From Collybia mongolica (taxonomy: Eukaryota; Basidiomycota; Agaricomycetes; Agaricales; Clitocybaceae): a stretch of DNA of 64,000 nucleotides. The notes under the pieces are model-generated. The model saw nothing but the letters and a program-made list of their open reading frames with translations, made no database searches and had not been told where the DNA came from. Made by a program: the position numbers and the translations under genes. The stretch's first letter is position 1. Each line of letters begins with the position of its first letter. Location: the NCBI GenBank assembly GCA_013420905.1, contig JAAXNY010000004.1, positions 1,116,001 through 1,180,000 on the forward strand, read 5' to 3'. This document shows, in pieces, positions 12,451 to 24,093 of the stretch.

Positions 12451-14379
12451 TCACAGTAAAGCCCTCTGGGATGCAGGACCAACACCGTCCGCAGCGGCCA
12501 AATATGGCATCAAATCACTCGTCAAGAACTCGCTCGGCCACTGCTTCCTAACCTGGCCTCTCAAGTACTCAGCCGCCACCCGTACATGTTCGTCCTTCAC
12601 ACTAGGGACGAGTTTCTTGATCCCAGGAGAAAGCTCCTCAATCAGCTCATCGACGTACTCTGCCGTGATCGGCTGCCCGTTATCGAGACGCGAGCCATAT
12701 CTCACCCACTGCCAGAGCTGTACACGTGTGATCTCGGCAGTGGCAGCGTCTTCCATGAGATGGTTGAAGGGGATGCAGCCCTCACCCCCGATCCAGGCAG
12801 CTGTATATGCAATGCAGACCGAGATGTTCTCGCGGACGCCCTCGACGGTGATTTTGCCTGGGAGGCTGGTGTTGAGTAGGTCTTCAGCAGCGACCTTGAC
12901 TTCCTGACGAAGCACATGATACTATGGGGAACAACGCCGCGTGAGTTATTGAAAAGCGAAAAGCGTATGGGTTCATACCTGATTAGGACCGAACATGTTA
13001 TCATCGAAGACTTTGCGCGCGGCTTGGTTGAGAAGGGGATGTGCAATCCATGTACCGTCGTGGCCTGCGGTGACCTCGCGAAGCTTGTCTGCGCGAACCT
13101 TGCCTAGAGCAACTTCATGGGCTCTAGGATCATCCTCGATAGGGATCTGTGCCGACACTCCACCCATTGCAGCCACTTTGCGCCTGAGAAACGCGAAATA
13201 AACCCTGATCGAGGACATGGACATGTCGGGAAATGACATACTTATGGCATGTTTGGATGAGAAGCCTGACGTAGGAGTCCATAAAACCGACAGCCATGGT
13301 GACATCTTTGCGATCTGGAAGCACCGCACTTCGGTTGGCTCGTCGCTTCTTGATGAAACTGAAGATGTAGTCCCACCTAAAAATGGAACAGTGAGAAATC
13401 GACGCCACTTCCCCATATTGCTAAAAATACCCACCTGCCGCAATTCAATCCAGACGAATGGTTTCTCAGTTCAAACAGTATTTCTTCCATTTGGAAACCA
13501 GCGGAAAGGGTTTCGATGAGAACAGTGGCGCGAATGATGTTGTGGGACATGCCAATGTACGACTGGGAGAATAGAAATACATCATTCCAGAGACGTGCTT
13601 CGAGGTAATGCTCTATTTTCGGAAGATAGAAGTAGGGACCTCGGCCACGCTTAACGAGCTCATGGGCATTGTGGTAGAAGTAGAGGGCGAAATCGAAGAT
13701 GGAAGCAGACACTGGTACATTGTCTACGGTGACGCGAGGTTCATCAAGATGCCATCCGCGTAGACTAGATAAGACACAGGTGAGCCCGGTTACAGGCTAG
13801 CAAAGAAAGAGAATTCACCGGACGATGAGGACAGCAGGTTTATCAGAAATTCTGTATGATTTTCCGTCTGCCTGGAAGTCCATCTGGTGCCTAATCGCGT
13901 CGCGCATGTTTACCTGTCCGTCAAGCATATTTGCGAACGTCGGGGCGCTTGCATCTAACGGGCGGCGTAGCAGTCAATAGATGCTTCGCGTGTTGTTGTT
14001 CAGAGCGTGGCGGAACGACGCGAACTTGCATACCTTCAAAATCGGCCATGAACGTCTTCGCACCACAATTCAAGGCGTCGACGACTGTTTTTCTCTCCGG
14101 GGGACCAATGATCTCGGTGCGTCGGTCCTCAAGTCCAGGAGCTGGCGGGACGCAGTGCCACGAAGGCTCGGCACGAATGTGGGCGGTCTCTGGCAGGAAA
14201 TCGAGAGGAACGCCCGAGTCGAGTCGGCGCTGGGCATCTTCACGGGCGGCCAAAAGTGACTGGCGCGTCGATTCGAATGTCTTGTGCAAGGCAGCGAGGA
14301 ACTGCAGCGCGTCGTCGGTAAGAATCTCGGCTTGAGCCCTTTGGGCGGCCCTTGAGTGAATTTTGACACCATGGACCAT
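12451..14379 (-). CDS. Malate synthase, copy 2 (tandem paralogue)
   Basis: It is co-linear with copy 1, and visible introns fall at the same places. It starts [16 protein letters not shown], contains [38 protein letters not shown], the [10 protein letters not shown] signature, [12 protein letters not shown] and [15 protein letters not shown], and ends -ASQRALL. All catalytic blocks are intact, so I judge it functional. Differences from copy 1 are scattered point changes, for example [12 protein letters not shown] against [12 protein letters not shown] and [11 protein letters not shown] against [11 protein letters not shown]. The pair is a head-to-tail tandem duplication. Divergence at many synonymous and some non-synonymous sites suggests it is not very recent. 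Different flanking DNA upstream of each start suggests separately evolving promoters. Confidence 0.92.
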
Positions 14380-14844
14380 CGTAGGATATGGTACCTGTTA
14401 TATATATGGGAGAGAGAGAGAAATTGGGTGACTGGGGAATTTGAGGCGTATCTTAGTCTGAGCTTTATACAGCTCCAACTTTATACACTCCTAAATCAGG
14501 TCGGCGTGCCTGTATCGGATCGACATCAACACTGAGTACTGATACTCCACTCCACAATTCAACTAACTACAAAATTTTGATTGTGGGAGGCTGGTGCTCA
14601 CAAAATCGGACCGGGTTAACTCAATCCGATGAAAAATACTATATCCAGAGAAACCGCCGTCCAGAAACGCCATAGTTTGAGTCCATGACTTGACGGGGAG
14701 CTCTCAATCACCACCGTGCCCCACAAATTATCAATAGTTTTGACGTTGGCGATACTTGTAACTTCTGTGCAATTATACGGGCTCAGTAGCAGTGCAGGTG
14801 ACCGTACTATAACCTCCTTTTGTCTCATTTGACCACGATGTCGG

Positions 14845-14887
14845 CTTTTGCATTTAGCTATCATTGATGATTCTCAATCACTACGTC
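14845..14887 (+). repeat. 43-bp imperfect direct repeat, unit 1
   Basis: It matches 15018-15060 at 38 of 43 positions, ending in the shared TCTCAATCACTACGTC. Read on the plus strand it encodes AIIDDSQSLR. Confidence 0.7.
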
Positions 14888-15017
14888 CAGCAAGTGTTGA
14901 CATATCTGATGCTGCCATTCCGAGAAACCCTGAGGCAATTACATATATTAGCCCAAGGGTAACAGAGCAGGAGATTGCTGTGGTTTATTTTTTATCGGCT
15001 CTTGTGACTACTATACA

Positions 15018-15060
15018 CTTTTGCAGTCAGCTGTCATTGATAACTCTCAATCACTACGTC
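15018..15060 (+). repeat. 43-bp imperfect direct repeat, unit 2
   Basis: This is the second unit, 173 bp after the first. It can encode AVIDNSQSLR, close to the first unit's AIIDDSQSLR, but in a different reading frame relative to the intervening sequence. Confidence 0.7.
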
Positions 15061-15595
15061 TAAATCTCTAGCGCTGGCCCTGCTTCTGAGGATCTTCGGA
15101 GTTATATAGGTACCGGCCCGAGCACATCAGCAATCTTACTCTGGGGTTTCCTTTGGGTTGGCCCTTAGGATTGTGGTTACCAACCTATTGATATCATGAC
15201 TGATTTGAGTCGCTGAGTATCTGCTGGGCTTTTATCTTTACGAGAAGGTCATTGTTAGGTCTAAGGTCCCACAGAAGGATACAAATTGGAATGTATGAGC
15301 AAACATATGAGGAATTATTCTTTTCTTATCGCAATGTATAGCGATGAGGTGCGTGGGGACACACTGGTTAACCTTGCCCCTTATGTGCCCACGACGCTCT
15401 CACCTGTATACACGGGTGGGACTATTCCTGATAGGGGCAGCCTACACACATTTGGCTTTTTCCAGGGTGATTGAGCGAAACAGCTCCGTGCGGAAGTTAT
15501 GATCAGCAGAAAACATACATTGCTCCACAGCATACATACAGACCCATCCCAACCACGTTCGACATCAAGACAAGGGTGTCATTACGATGGACAGA

Positions 15596-16488
15596 TCAAG
15601 ATTTCTTTCGCTTATCTGAGGGGGATGCCTGATTAGCCACTATCTCAGCTTCCAATGTAGAATGCGACGAAGCTAAAGTGAAGATACCACAGTCAGTGTC
15701 GGTCACCGGATGGAAGAGATCAAGGCAGATCCATACTTACCTACGAGGTCTTTTACGACGCGTTCGCTTATCTTTATAACCCTTTTACATGCCATTTGCC
15801 AGACGCCAACGCTCACAGAACCTATACATCCGTTAGCTCGTCTCTATATTCCTTATTGGAACGTTCACAATTACCTGTGGGTGCAAATGGGAACGACAAC
15901 CACCATCCCAATGGCCCAAACCAGCCCTGGGGAAGGTAAAATACGGCGGACTTTCTATACCACCACCCCACAAAGAACTGTAGTCCGGTCGTCAATATCC
16001 AAATCAAGGAGTTGAACTTGACAGAAAACGCGGTTTTAGTAGAACTAATTTCGCTGTCTAGAAAAAAGTATGAGTGACAGGCGAGGGAAATTCACCAAGA
16101 CAAAACAAGCCGAGCGTCAAAGCGTCATGGGTGCAAACGTTTGTGTGGCAACAAAGACATAAACGTACTGAGTTTCTCAAGATCTGCCAGCCCTTTATCA
16201 ACGCTCCTCCTCAGTTTAGCCCATTTCGCAAATTGGTCCTGGGCGCTGGTCTGTAATAGCTCCGACTTGGTGGTCAGAAGCTCCGTTTTCAATTTTCGCA
16301 GGCGTGCGTCGGCTGTCGAATGGAACACTCTCAAATAGAGCGCATATGTCTAGAGGAATGATGAGATCCAGGTGATTAGTTGTGGTTGTGGTTAAAAGAC
16401 ATACTATCTCTAGAAGGACAGACTGGCCAATCCACGATATAAGTTGGGTAACAAAAACGAGGGCGAAGATAGTGAATATCAGAGACAT
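15596..16488 (-). CDS. GET1: GET1/WRB, receptor for tail-anchored protein insertion into the ER
   Basis: GET1 with GET2 forms the ER receptor that takes tail-anchored proteins from the GET3 ATPase. Exon 1 encodes [20 protein letters not shown] and ends LLEI at a GTATGT donor. Exon 2 is [20 protein letters not shown] followed by the family's cytosolic coiled coil, with [19 protein letters not shown], the most diagnostic stretch. Exon 3 begins [11 protein letters not shown] and holds [15 protein letters not shown] and the aromatic [18 protein letters not shown]. Exon 4 starts [15 protein letters not shown], and exon 5 ends -DKRKKS. Three membrane segments flank the coiled coil as expected. Total is about 200 residues, normal for the family. 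All four junctions use GT-AG. Confidence 0.92.
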
Positions 16489-16970
16489 TATGTCCGAGTC
16501 GAATATTGGCCGGGCCAGTTGGTGGGGGTCAGGAAGTCTTAGCTCCTGTGTCGGCCGGTATAACCGCTGTGGTGGATGATGACGAGACGAGACGCCCAGA
16601 ATTTCTCATGGCAAACGTCAGGTGTTTCATCACGTGACTAATGGATGGTGAGGGCCGGATTCGTCGATACAATTCTTCCTACATAATATCCTCCATGCTC
16701 TCGTAATATTACTTACTCCCAGACATATATCTGGATTGTGCCCAATCAATCCAATCTTCAACCCCAAACGCATCAGGAACGTTCTCTAGACCCACCAGAC
16801 GATTGGTTGTGCAAAAACGGGATGGCGCACGAACACGTTCAAAACTTAGCCACGCATCCCTTTCTATGGTGAGCATGCCCCACAATGGCCCGCCGGACAT
16901 CAATGTAGGTAGAATCGTTCCGAGGGACTAGCTGCAAATAATATCCACGTTGCATTAAACATAATCAATA

Positions 16971-18250
16971 TTATAGGCAACCGCCCTTCTTCTCCCCATT
17001 GAGCTCTACTCCAGATCCGTCAGCCACACTCCAAGTCCCTTCATTTTTTAGTGTCGGATCGCGTGCTGGTCCTGAAGTAGTGCCTGCGTCGCCCAACCCA
17101 GCAACATGGGATGACAATTGCGTTGAAACCTTGCCACTCTGTGAGTTGCTATTTCTCCGACGAATTTCTGACTGTCCAGAGGGTGGCCAAAAGCACGCCG
17201 ATGATCTCCACGTACAGGTTGGTGATGAAAATGTAGGCTAACATAAAATGGGCGTCAGTGCCTTTATCTCCCTGAATAGGGTTCAGACTCATCCCCCAAA
17301 AAGAAATCGGGCTTGTTGAACACCAAGCTGACCTGCACAATACTTAAGATGCAGGGGAAACAAAACTTGGAAGCGCGAAGTAGAAAAGGTGTTTCAACCT
17401 CCCCCCCCCGGTAGTACTTGAAGTACCTTTATTTGATAAGGCATCAATTCCTCAAACCACTCCTGAACGAGCAAGGTCTTACTACGGGAATTAACTGTGC
17501 CTGAGTCCCTTGCCATCTTTCGCGCAAGCCAAAGCTTCCAAAGAAATAAGCCTGATGCATAGCTGTAGGCGATGTGATCAGATGGCCGTACGCGATGTAC
17601 CAACCTGCAATACACATACCAATTATCAAAAACCTGCAGCACCCATTCAATCCTTAGGTTCGTCCACGGCGGTACCCCAAAGAACCTGAAAATATAATAT
17701 TGTACTCTCCGGCTTCAAGAACGCCTCCCCAAACTTCACCATGAATACTATTAAATTCGCGGTGCGTACAATCTTGAAAATGATGATGGGGATGAATATG
17801 ATGGCTAAGTGGCTTCTTGGCGTGGTTCATGGGGGGTATACAACATAGAGCCTGAAAGCTAGGGTGCAGTCCATGAAAATAGGAAGGAAGAGGATCATGT
17901 AAAGGTAGGCAAGTAATGTTCTTGTTGGAAAGTCTTCTGCAGGTGCTAAGATTAATGTTGCCTGTCCATGGTCGGTCACAATCAACACCGGCTTCAAATT
18001 CAAAATGACGATGAAACACGTACACGATTTTAATGTTCATGATGCCAACAACGATGCCCATAGTCACAGAGAACGCGTTCATGAGAAATATTGGTTGTCG
18101 ACGGATTTCAAAATTGGATAAAAATAAACGTTGTACAAGTAGTGGGACTAGAGCAGCGGCCCACACTGCGCCAATAATGAGCAACTTTAGACATGGTGTG
18201 ACGAGAGCGATGTATGTAAACCCAGGCGGGGGTGGTGGGATGAAGGCCAT
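16971..18250 (-). CDS. Uncharacterised multi-pass membrane protein, basidiomycete family
   Basis: It starts MAFIPPPPPGFTYIALVTP and shows successive hydrophobic segments: CLKLLIIGAVWAAALVPLLV, IFLMNAFSVTMGIVVGIMN, LLAYLYMILFLPIFMDC, LAIIFIPIIIFKIVRT and AYIFITNLYVEIIGVLLATL. Between them lie LRIEWVLQVFDN joined across an intron to CYASGLFLWKLW. The last exon appears to be a polar tail starting SGKVSTQLSSHVAG and ending -GEKKGGCL, but the intron before it would be only 34 nt, so this end is tentative. I recall similar seven-helix-like proteins as conserved hypothetical proteins in mushroom genomes; no function is known to me. It is not an STE3 pheromone receptor by any motif I can see. Confidence 0.6.
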
Positions 18251-20873
18251 GCCTGTTATCTGAACCTACAGGTTGCGAGGTGCAGGCGTTATAAACCTAA
18301 GACGCGATCCCTATCATACCACAAACGACAAAAGGTCAGAAAAGTTAAATTTAGATTGTATTCAACAACCTGTTACCATTTCCATCATTCGGTCCAAATA
18401 CGAAGGTCACATTTAATGAATTCGAACACCTCTATATTCGACGCCGTGGCAGTCAGCCAAAATATTGCCCTGACTTTAGAAAGTCTGGCGTACCACATCA
18501 GTGGCAACAAGAGACCCCCCTTCCATTTGCTGTTTCATACACGATTAGGCGAGTCTCAAAGGATTGGAAGGCGGACATGATATGCCCGTATAATACTCGG
18601 AATTCCGAGTTCAGAGTTGAACGCCTAAAGGACATCCTTGATCTGCTAGTTTGGATCTGCCTTCGATGTCAGACTCGGATTATGAAACTGTATGTTCCAG
18701 AACGCCATCCATCTGTATAGGTGGGTCAAGAACTTGATTGCATAAATGCCATTATAAATCTCATAGCCCAACCTGTAAGTTTGGTGGCAGCAAAAGTGAG
18801 TTACGCCAGTGACGAGTGTTGAAAGCAGGTTATGGAATGGGAATAGCCGCAAGAAACCCAAAGCTGGTAGATGTTGATTTATATTACCAGCGGCCTAGGA
18901 CCCCACTTGACAGCGCCTGTGTCCATTGGAGTTAATTTGAACGTGAACGAATTGACGTGGCATAAAGGAAATGTCAATCTTGGCGTCAAGGGAGAACGCA
19001 ATGAGGTATTTTATACTTCGCTGCTCTCGATACGACTGCGGCATCTGCGTACATATACTTAAGAAGTCCAGAGATTGTTCCCAGCCTGAGCTCAATTGTT
19101 TTTGGGGCACTTGGAACATCGGGCCTCAGAATGATCCAGGATCATATCGCAGCGGAAGAGCAATCTATGTCCATATTGATCATGTTCGTGTTTTGAGACT
19201 GCCGATCCGAAATTTCGGCGGGTGCGGACGCTGAAGGCGACAGCATAGGCATTTTCACTTACTATTCATGTACTGCATGTCAATATAATCAACATAACAA
19301 GGCCGGTCATTCATAACTCTGCTCGCCTGATAGGTTTTTCCCGCGATAAGTAATAGAAACTCTCTAATCACTGGGTCACTTCCTGCTTTCTCGAGTACCG
19401 CTTCACCCAACTGAAGTGTTCGATGATTAACTGCACTGTTGTTGGTATTGTCCAGATGGACGGGACCCCTAGCTCTCGTTCTGACATCGGCGCCCAAGAG
19501 TGTCGTTCGTGCGATGTTATGTGGGCTGAGAATACTCTCAACAATTTTGTTCCTATTTCCGAAGCTTGATAATTGTGATGCACGCTCCAACAGATTCCTT
19601 GACGCGTCTGATCCCCAGCAGCATTACATGGGTCAAAGACAGGAGATTATGCTTCCCTGATCTCAGTCCCATCTCGCGTAGCGCGAGGGGGACGCCGTTA
19701 TTCGACGTGCGAAAGTAAAGCATGGAAACTCAGCAGCGAGAGCACATTGACTCGAGGATGCGCTTTATTCCATACCTTGATGAATGCTCCAGTGGATGAC
19801 GCTAGATGAGGGGTGAACTGGGTTACATGTATCCGCAAGGGTGATATAGTGAGAAGACAATCGGCAGTTCATTGATTAGCCTGGATCTTAAAGGCTGAAA
19901 GTTGTAGCTTGGGATATTGAGTTCAAGGAGTCGATGGATCAGACGAGCATTACCTAACAATACATTCATAATGAAAACACCAGCCGTGTCGGGGGCAAGG
20001 TAAGTGACGACGTGTAAGCCTCAATGCACTCACACGCATATGATCCCTGTCCGTCTGGAGATCCCACACCTCTGCAACCACTAGGATTTGAGTAGGAAAG
20101 CATATCATGCGTGTCATAGTTATGCTGAAAACATGGATACAGGCCGCGACCACTTCTATACCACTCCCCGGGCTCCGAATACGACTCGATTAGATGTTCA
20201 ACTTGGTCCTTCTCCAGTGACGACGCTTGGCGTTATACTATGGGTTGTATATTATCAATCATCATGTAATTGGAATTGACATAGCTACAAACTTGGATTT
20301 TTGTGTCCGTCTTGAGACGGAACCACTGGGGGATCGGCCTGAGTAAAAATTCGTCAATGTGAATGTTGATTGTATTTAGGGACCAAAACACACCTGTTTT
20401 GCCGCCCTGCCTTAGCCAGAATTCTTTTTGTGCGGAAAGTCTTTTGGGAAGGCTAATATGATCTGTTTAGTAATTGTTTTCTTCACCATGAAAGCGTCTC
20501 TACCATCGTCGATCGCGGGGTCTGTGGGTCGAGCGGTACGGTGTTGTTGTGTCGTGGGGAAAGAGAAAATAAGGTTCCTCGGGTGGCGCCGACTATACAG
20601 TTGTTATTACTTGCTTTGCCTACCTGGGAAAGGCCGAGCCAAGTCACAAACGTCACAGACTCTAATTTAGCGAACTTCACTCTGATTGGCTGACACGTTG
20701 CGACACGTATCGTCCTTAAGCTCATTCAAATTTAACCGATGCTGCTTGGCTGCGATTTGTTGGCTAAATCCCGGAGTATAGTGTGCAGCAAGGATATATA
20801 GATGCCACCTCATTCATAGAATCTGCAAACCTGTCGTGAATCCGCAGATTATTGCCTACGCCGACTCAAACAA
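18251..20873. other. Gene-poor 2.6 kb; possible decayed copy of the neighbouring membrane gene
   Basis: On the minus strand near 19045-18960, RSIKYLIAFSLDAKIDISFM resembles RRQPIFLMNAFSVTMGIVVG of the adjacent gene. This hints at a decayed tandem copy between about 18650 and 19120. Minus-strand frame 19255-19590 is open for 111 codons without recognisable homology. The last 100 bp include a TATA-like GGATATATAG near 20793, about 80 bp before the FKBP start. Confidence 0.3.
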
Positions 20874-21530
20874 ATGCAACTCCTCAGCTGGCTCTCATGC
20901 GTCGCGTTGGCCGCAATTGTGGCGGCGAAGGAACAGCCCACTGAGCTCAAGATCGAGACGACCTACCTCCCGGATGAGTGCCCTTTCCAAACTCACCAAG
21001 GTGATCCTATCAAAGTTCACTATGTGGGTGTCATTGGTGTTGTGGATCACGGAGGAGGGGTTGATCATAATTTATAGACTGGAAGACTTTTTGCCAACGA
21101 CAAAAAGTTTGACTCTAGGTAATTCGTTATTTTTCGATATGCAGAATTCCTACTCATTGCCGAACTCGTAGTCTTGAACGAGAAGCACCATTTAGTTTAA
21201 TAGGCAAGTGCCCGGTGTAACTTCGCACTTTCTTCGCACGCCTTAACCTTTTACCTCTCCAGTCGGTGCCGGCCAGGTGATACAAGGCTGGGACGAAGGG
21301 CTTAAGGGCATGTGTCTTCACGAGAAACGCACACTTACCATCCCTGCGTCTATGGCTTATGGTGAGCATGCCTGAAATTAAGCGACAAATGCGTTATTTA
21401 CTTATATTCCTCCGCAATAGGTGACCGTGGTGCTGCGGGAATTATCCCCCCGGGTGCCGCTCTGATCTTCGACGTCGAATTAGTTGAGTTCAACACCAAA
21501 AACCACGTTCAAGACCGCGAGGAGCTGTGA
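20874..21530 (+). CDS. Secreted/ER FKBP-type peptidyl-prolyl isomerase, copy A
   Basis: Exons 20874-21023, 21078-21118, 21172-21203, 21263-21361 and 21421-21530 give 143 residues. A signal peptide ([18 protein letters not shown]) precedes one FKBP domain that catalyses proline cis-trans isomerisation. Binding-pocket residues are visible in [46 protein letters not shown] and LIFDVELV. Cysteines in DECPF and GMCLHEKR match the disulfide pair of ER FKBP2/FKBP13. The C-terminus -REEL resembles a KDEL/HDEL retention signal. The third intron has a GC donor (ATAG|GCAAGT): with it the encoded length equals that of copy B; no good GT donor gives this. Exon lengths 150/41/32/99 are identical to copy B. 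Confidence 0.92.
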
Positions 21531-22119
21531 ACAACAGAACCGTATATATAATATAGAATATTACCTATTCATACCGTATCGCATGGTCCATTGCACCATC
21601 TACATAACAGCATTCAAGAATTCTGTGTTGGAACTGAGTTATGACCTAAGTCCGACTTTCGATTATAGTATTGAAAAAGCGGGCAATAGAGAAACGTCCG
21701 GGTTTGGCTTATGGTACTCGCGAAGGAACGACAAGGTCAATTCTGCATATGATATGAGGTATTGTTTTTCTAATTGGATGTGTGAGCCGGAGCGAAATCT
21801 CCAAGAGAATCAACCTCGTAGACCAATGGAGACAGTACACTCTCAGCGAACATGCAGGCTTGATTCAGAATCCAATTGACCCCACCATATTTGTCTAGAT
21901 GTTCAAAAAATAATTTGATACCACTTGTCTCCGTGTTTTTGAAGATCAAAAAGGACTCGCTTGTGCGCATACGAATCACAACATACATGCTTATAATACT
22001 TTATACATCCAACCGCCATCTGAATTGGAACCTACATACTCAACTATCTTACATTTTTTGTTACTCGATCTCGATAATACAGCTTCGAATTCTGAACTAG
22101 TCACTGAATTGATTTAGAT
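21531..22119. other. Intergenic, 3' flanks of convergent genes
   Basis: This is AT-rich sequence between the FKBP copy A stop and the end of the FAD oxidoreductase. Only short unsupported frames are present. Confidence 0.5.
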
Positions 22120-23711
22120 TTACTGAAAGTCTGGCTCTATGACCCAACCCTTGCTCCAAACTTTCTTTGGGTCATAGATAGCCTTGACCTTCTTCAGACG
22201 ACTTAGATTGTCTCCAAACACCTCTTCCACAGTATCGTAGTTCGGGCCGAGAGAAAAGTTTGTGGGAGTAGCCAACTTCGTTCCAGACCTCTCCGTATTG
22301 GTATTCTTGACAAAGCCGGTTATCTTCGCTATCCACTCTCGAGAAGGAGTATCTGACTCTGGAAGGGTGTGCCTGACGAAGTGTGAGTGATAAATTATAC
22401 ACCAGGGCAGGTACTGCACGCACATCCCAGTAATAGAAACATAATAATGGGGTTCCCTGATAGGGAAGGCCGTCTCCCCCGGAGAAACTTCCGCAATTTT
22501 GGCTTGGGCAACAAATTGCCACAAAACCATAGTCCGCTTATGATCCTCGTGTTCTGTGAAGGCTTTCCATTCGCCGAAAACCTTCACAACAACGTCATCC
22601 CATAATTCGCCGAACATTGCACCTGCATTAACTATCCTGGGAGGAGAATTCGCCATGGCAGAGTCAGAACCATGGGACATGGCGTTAAAATTCGGCACGA
22701 TTCTGACTTGTTCAAAGATGGGCGTGATCTCAGTACGAAAGGGTGCAATGAGCTTGTCAGCATCTCCTGTGTCATTTTGGATATATGGCAATATCACAAT
22801 ACCAGGCTAGATAGAGGGCATTTAGAAAAGGGACACGTGATAAACAAATTTCTTACATTGAAATGAGGAGGAGAACGTGTAAACAAAAGGACGAGGTGGG
22901 AATTGAGCGGTTGGTTTTTTAAGAAATTCTATGAAATAATCAGAAACAGTACGGAGAGAGATTAACTGAATCCGTACACGTGTTACTTGCAGGACACTGG
23001 GAAGTTCTGTTCCAGGGTAAGCAAGGGCGCCTGCAAGAGCAGGGACGTCGTGATGAGTCTTCAACACAAACTCGGCGACAATACCAAACTGGTTGGTTCC
23101 ACCTTGAAAGTAAGGTAAATATAAAATATCATTATATTTTTCTAGGGGGCCGTACCCCGGATGGCCCAGAATAAATCGGGCTCTTCTTCTTTGTTGCATT
23201 GGACGATCCGACCATCCGATAAGACCACCGTTGCGCCCAGGAGGTTATCAATGCCTAGTCCATGCTTTCCTGAGATGCTAGAATATCCACCACCAGTAAG
23301 GTAACCCCCAACGCCTACAAACCATACGTTCCCTCCCACAACCACAAGTTCATCTTTCGCGAGTGCTGAATACACATCTCCCCATATAGCACCACCTTGG
23401 ACAGTGACAGATTTTTTATTTGCCGATAGAGTTACCTTATTGAGCTTAGACAAGTCGATAACCAGTCCTCCTTCGGAGGAAGATGCAGTACTAGAATGGC
23501 AACCACCACCCTTGACAGCAATTTCAAGAGGAGGTTGTTGAGAAAGCGCAAATTTGATCGCGAGGGGTATATCTGAGATCGAAGTAGGGAAAACGACATA
23601 GGCAGCATGAAGAACTGAAGTTGGGGATACCCTCGAAATGGCCTTCTCGTAGCCCTCGGAATATGAGGTTAGGATAGGACCTTGAATTCCCACTGTGTGA
23701 ATGTCGGTCAT
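22120..23711 (-). CDS. FAD-linked (berberine-bridge-like) oxidoreductase
   Basis: It starts MTDIHTVGIQGPILTSYSEG. The FAD-binding PCMH domain is seen in KGGGCHSSTASSSEGGLVID, SVTVQGGAIWGDVYSALAK, VGVGGYLTGGGYSSISGKHG, DNLLGATVVLSDGRIV and EEEPDLFWAIRG. Exon 2 has TNQFGIVAEFVLKTH. The last exons have the BBE C-terminus NLSRLKKVKAIYDPKKVWSK. Four exons are inferred; one 49-nt intron joins SITGM to HTLPESDTPSREWIAKI. Length is about 460-480 residues with no secretion signal. Such enzymes oxidise alcohols, sugars or secondary metabolites; the substrate cannot be told. The canonical GGGH carries the covalent FAD histidine, while here the sequence is GGGCH. The gene lies between the two FKBP copies on the opposite strand. 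Confidence 0.87.
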
Positions 23712-24093
23712 TGCTCAGTGATTGGTCTATTGCAACAAAAGGATGCCACTTTATATGAGTTCGCTGAGAACATAGTGAGTAGTTGATCAATTTTAGATGC
23801 TAGGGTCTCCGAGTCCGAACTTACTAACGTTCGGGCTTCGTTCGGACCGAAGCTTGCTTGACCGACTTTCTGCACGCACTAGTCTCTTGAAAAAACATCA
23901 TTAGCAACACAAAAAGTACACAACAACACCAGAGCACGAAGGACATATCATAGATCTAGCCCCTTCGTCTCACATTCAGAAGCCAACATAACACAAAGTG
24001 CCACAGTTATATGTTTATCTTACGGAAAATGCCGATTATGTTCTGACACGTTGATAGTGTTCCCAATCCAGAACTCAAATTTCAACCACCACC
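23712..24093. promoter_or_regulatory. Divergent upstream region of the FAD oxidoreductase and FKBP copy B
   Basis: This 382-bp gap lies between two divergent starts. The imperfect inverted sequences TCCGAACTTACTAACGTTCGG near 23812-23833 could be a factor site, but I cannot assign it. Confidence 0.3.

Larger units (their letters stand above)
14380..15595. other. Gene-poor stretch with a 43-bp imperfect repeat
   Basis: Just upstream of malate synthase copy 2 there is a short GAGAGAGAGAG tract near 14410. Beyond that lie only short frames without family signatures. Two near-identical 43-bp segments occur at 14845-14887 and 15018-15060 (see repeat entries). Confidence 0.45.

Noticed and set aside
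12380..12907. 175-codon plus-strand frame over malate synthase copy 2
   Set aside because: Exact antisense of conserved malate synthase exons.
17395..17410. C-run near 17401 as a regulatory or CRISPR-like repeat
   Set aside because: A single homopolymer tract inside a probable intron of the membrane gene; no array structure anywhere in the window.
23812..23833. Imperfect inverted repeat in the FAD oxidoreductase/FKBP promoter as an operator
   Set aside because: Arms are short and imperfect and no known factor site matches; left as a note only.
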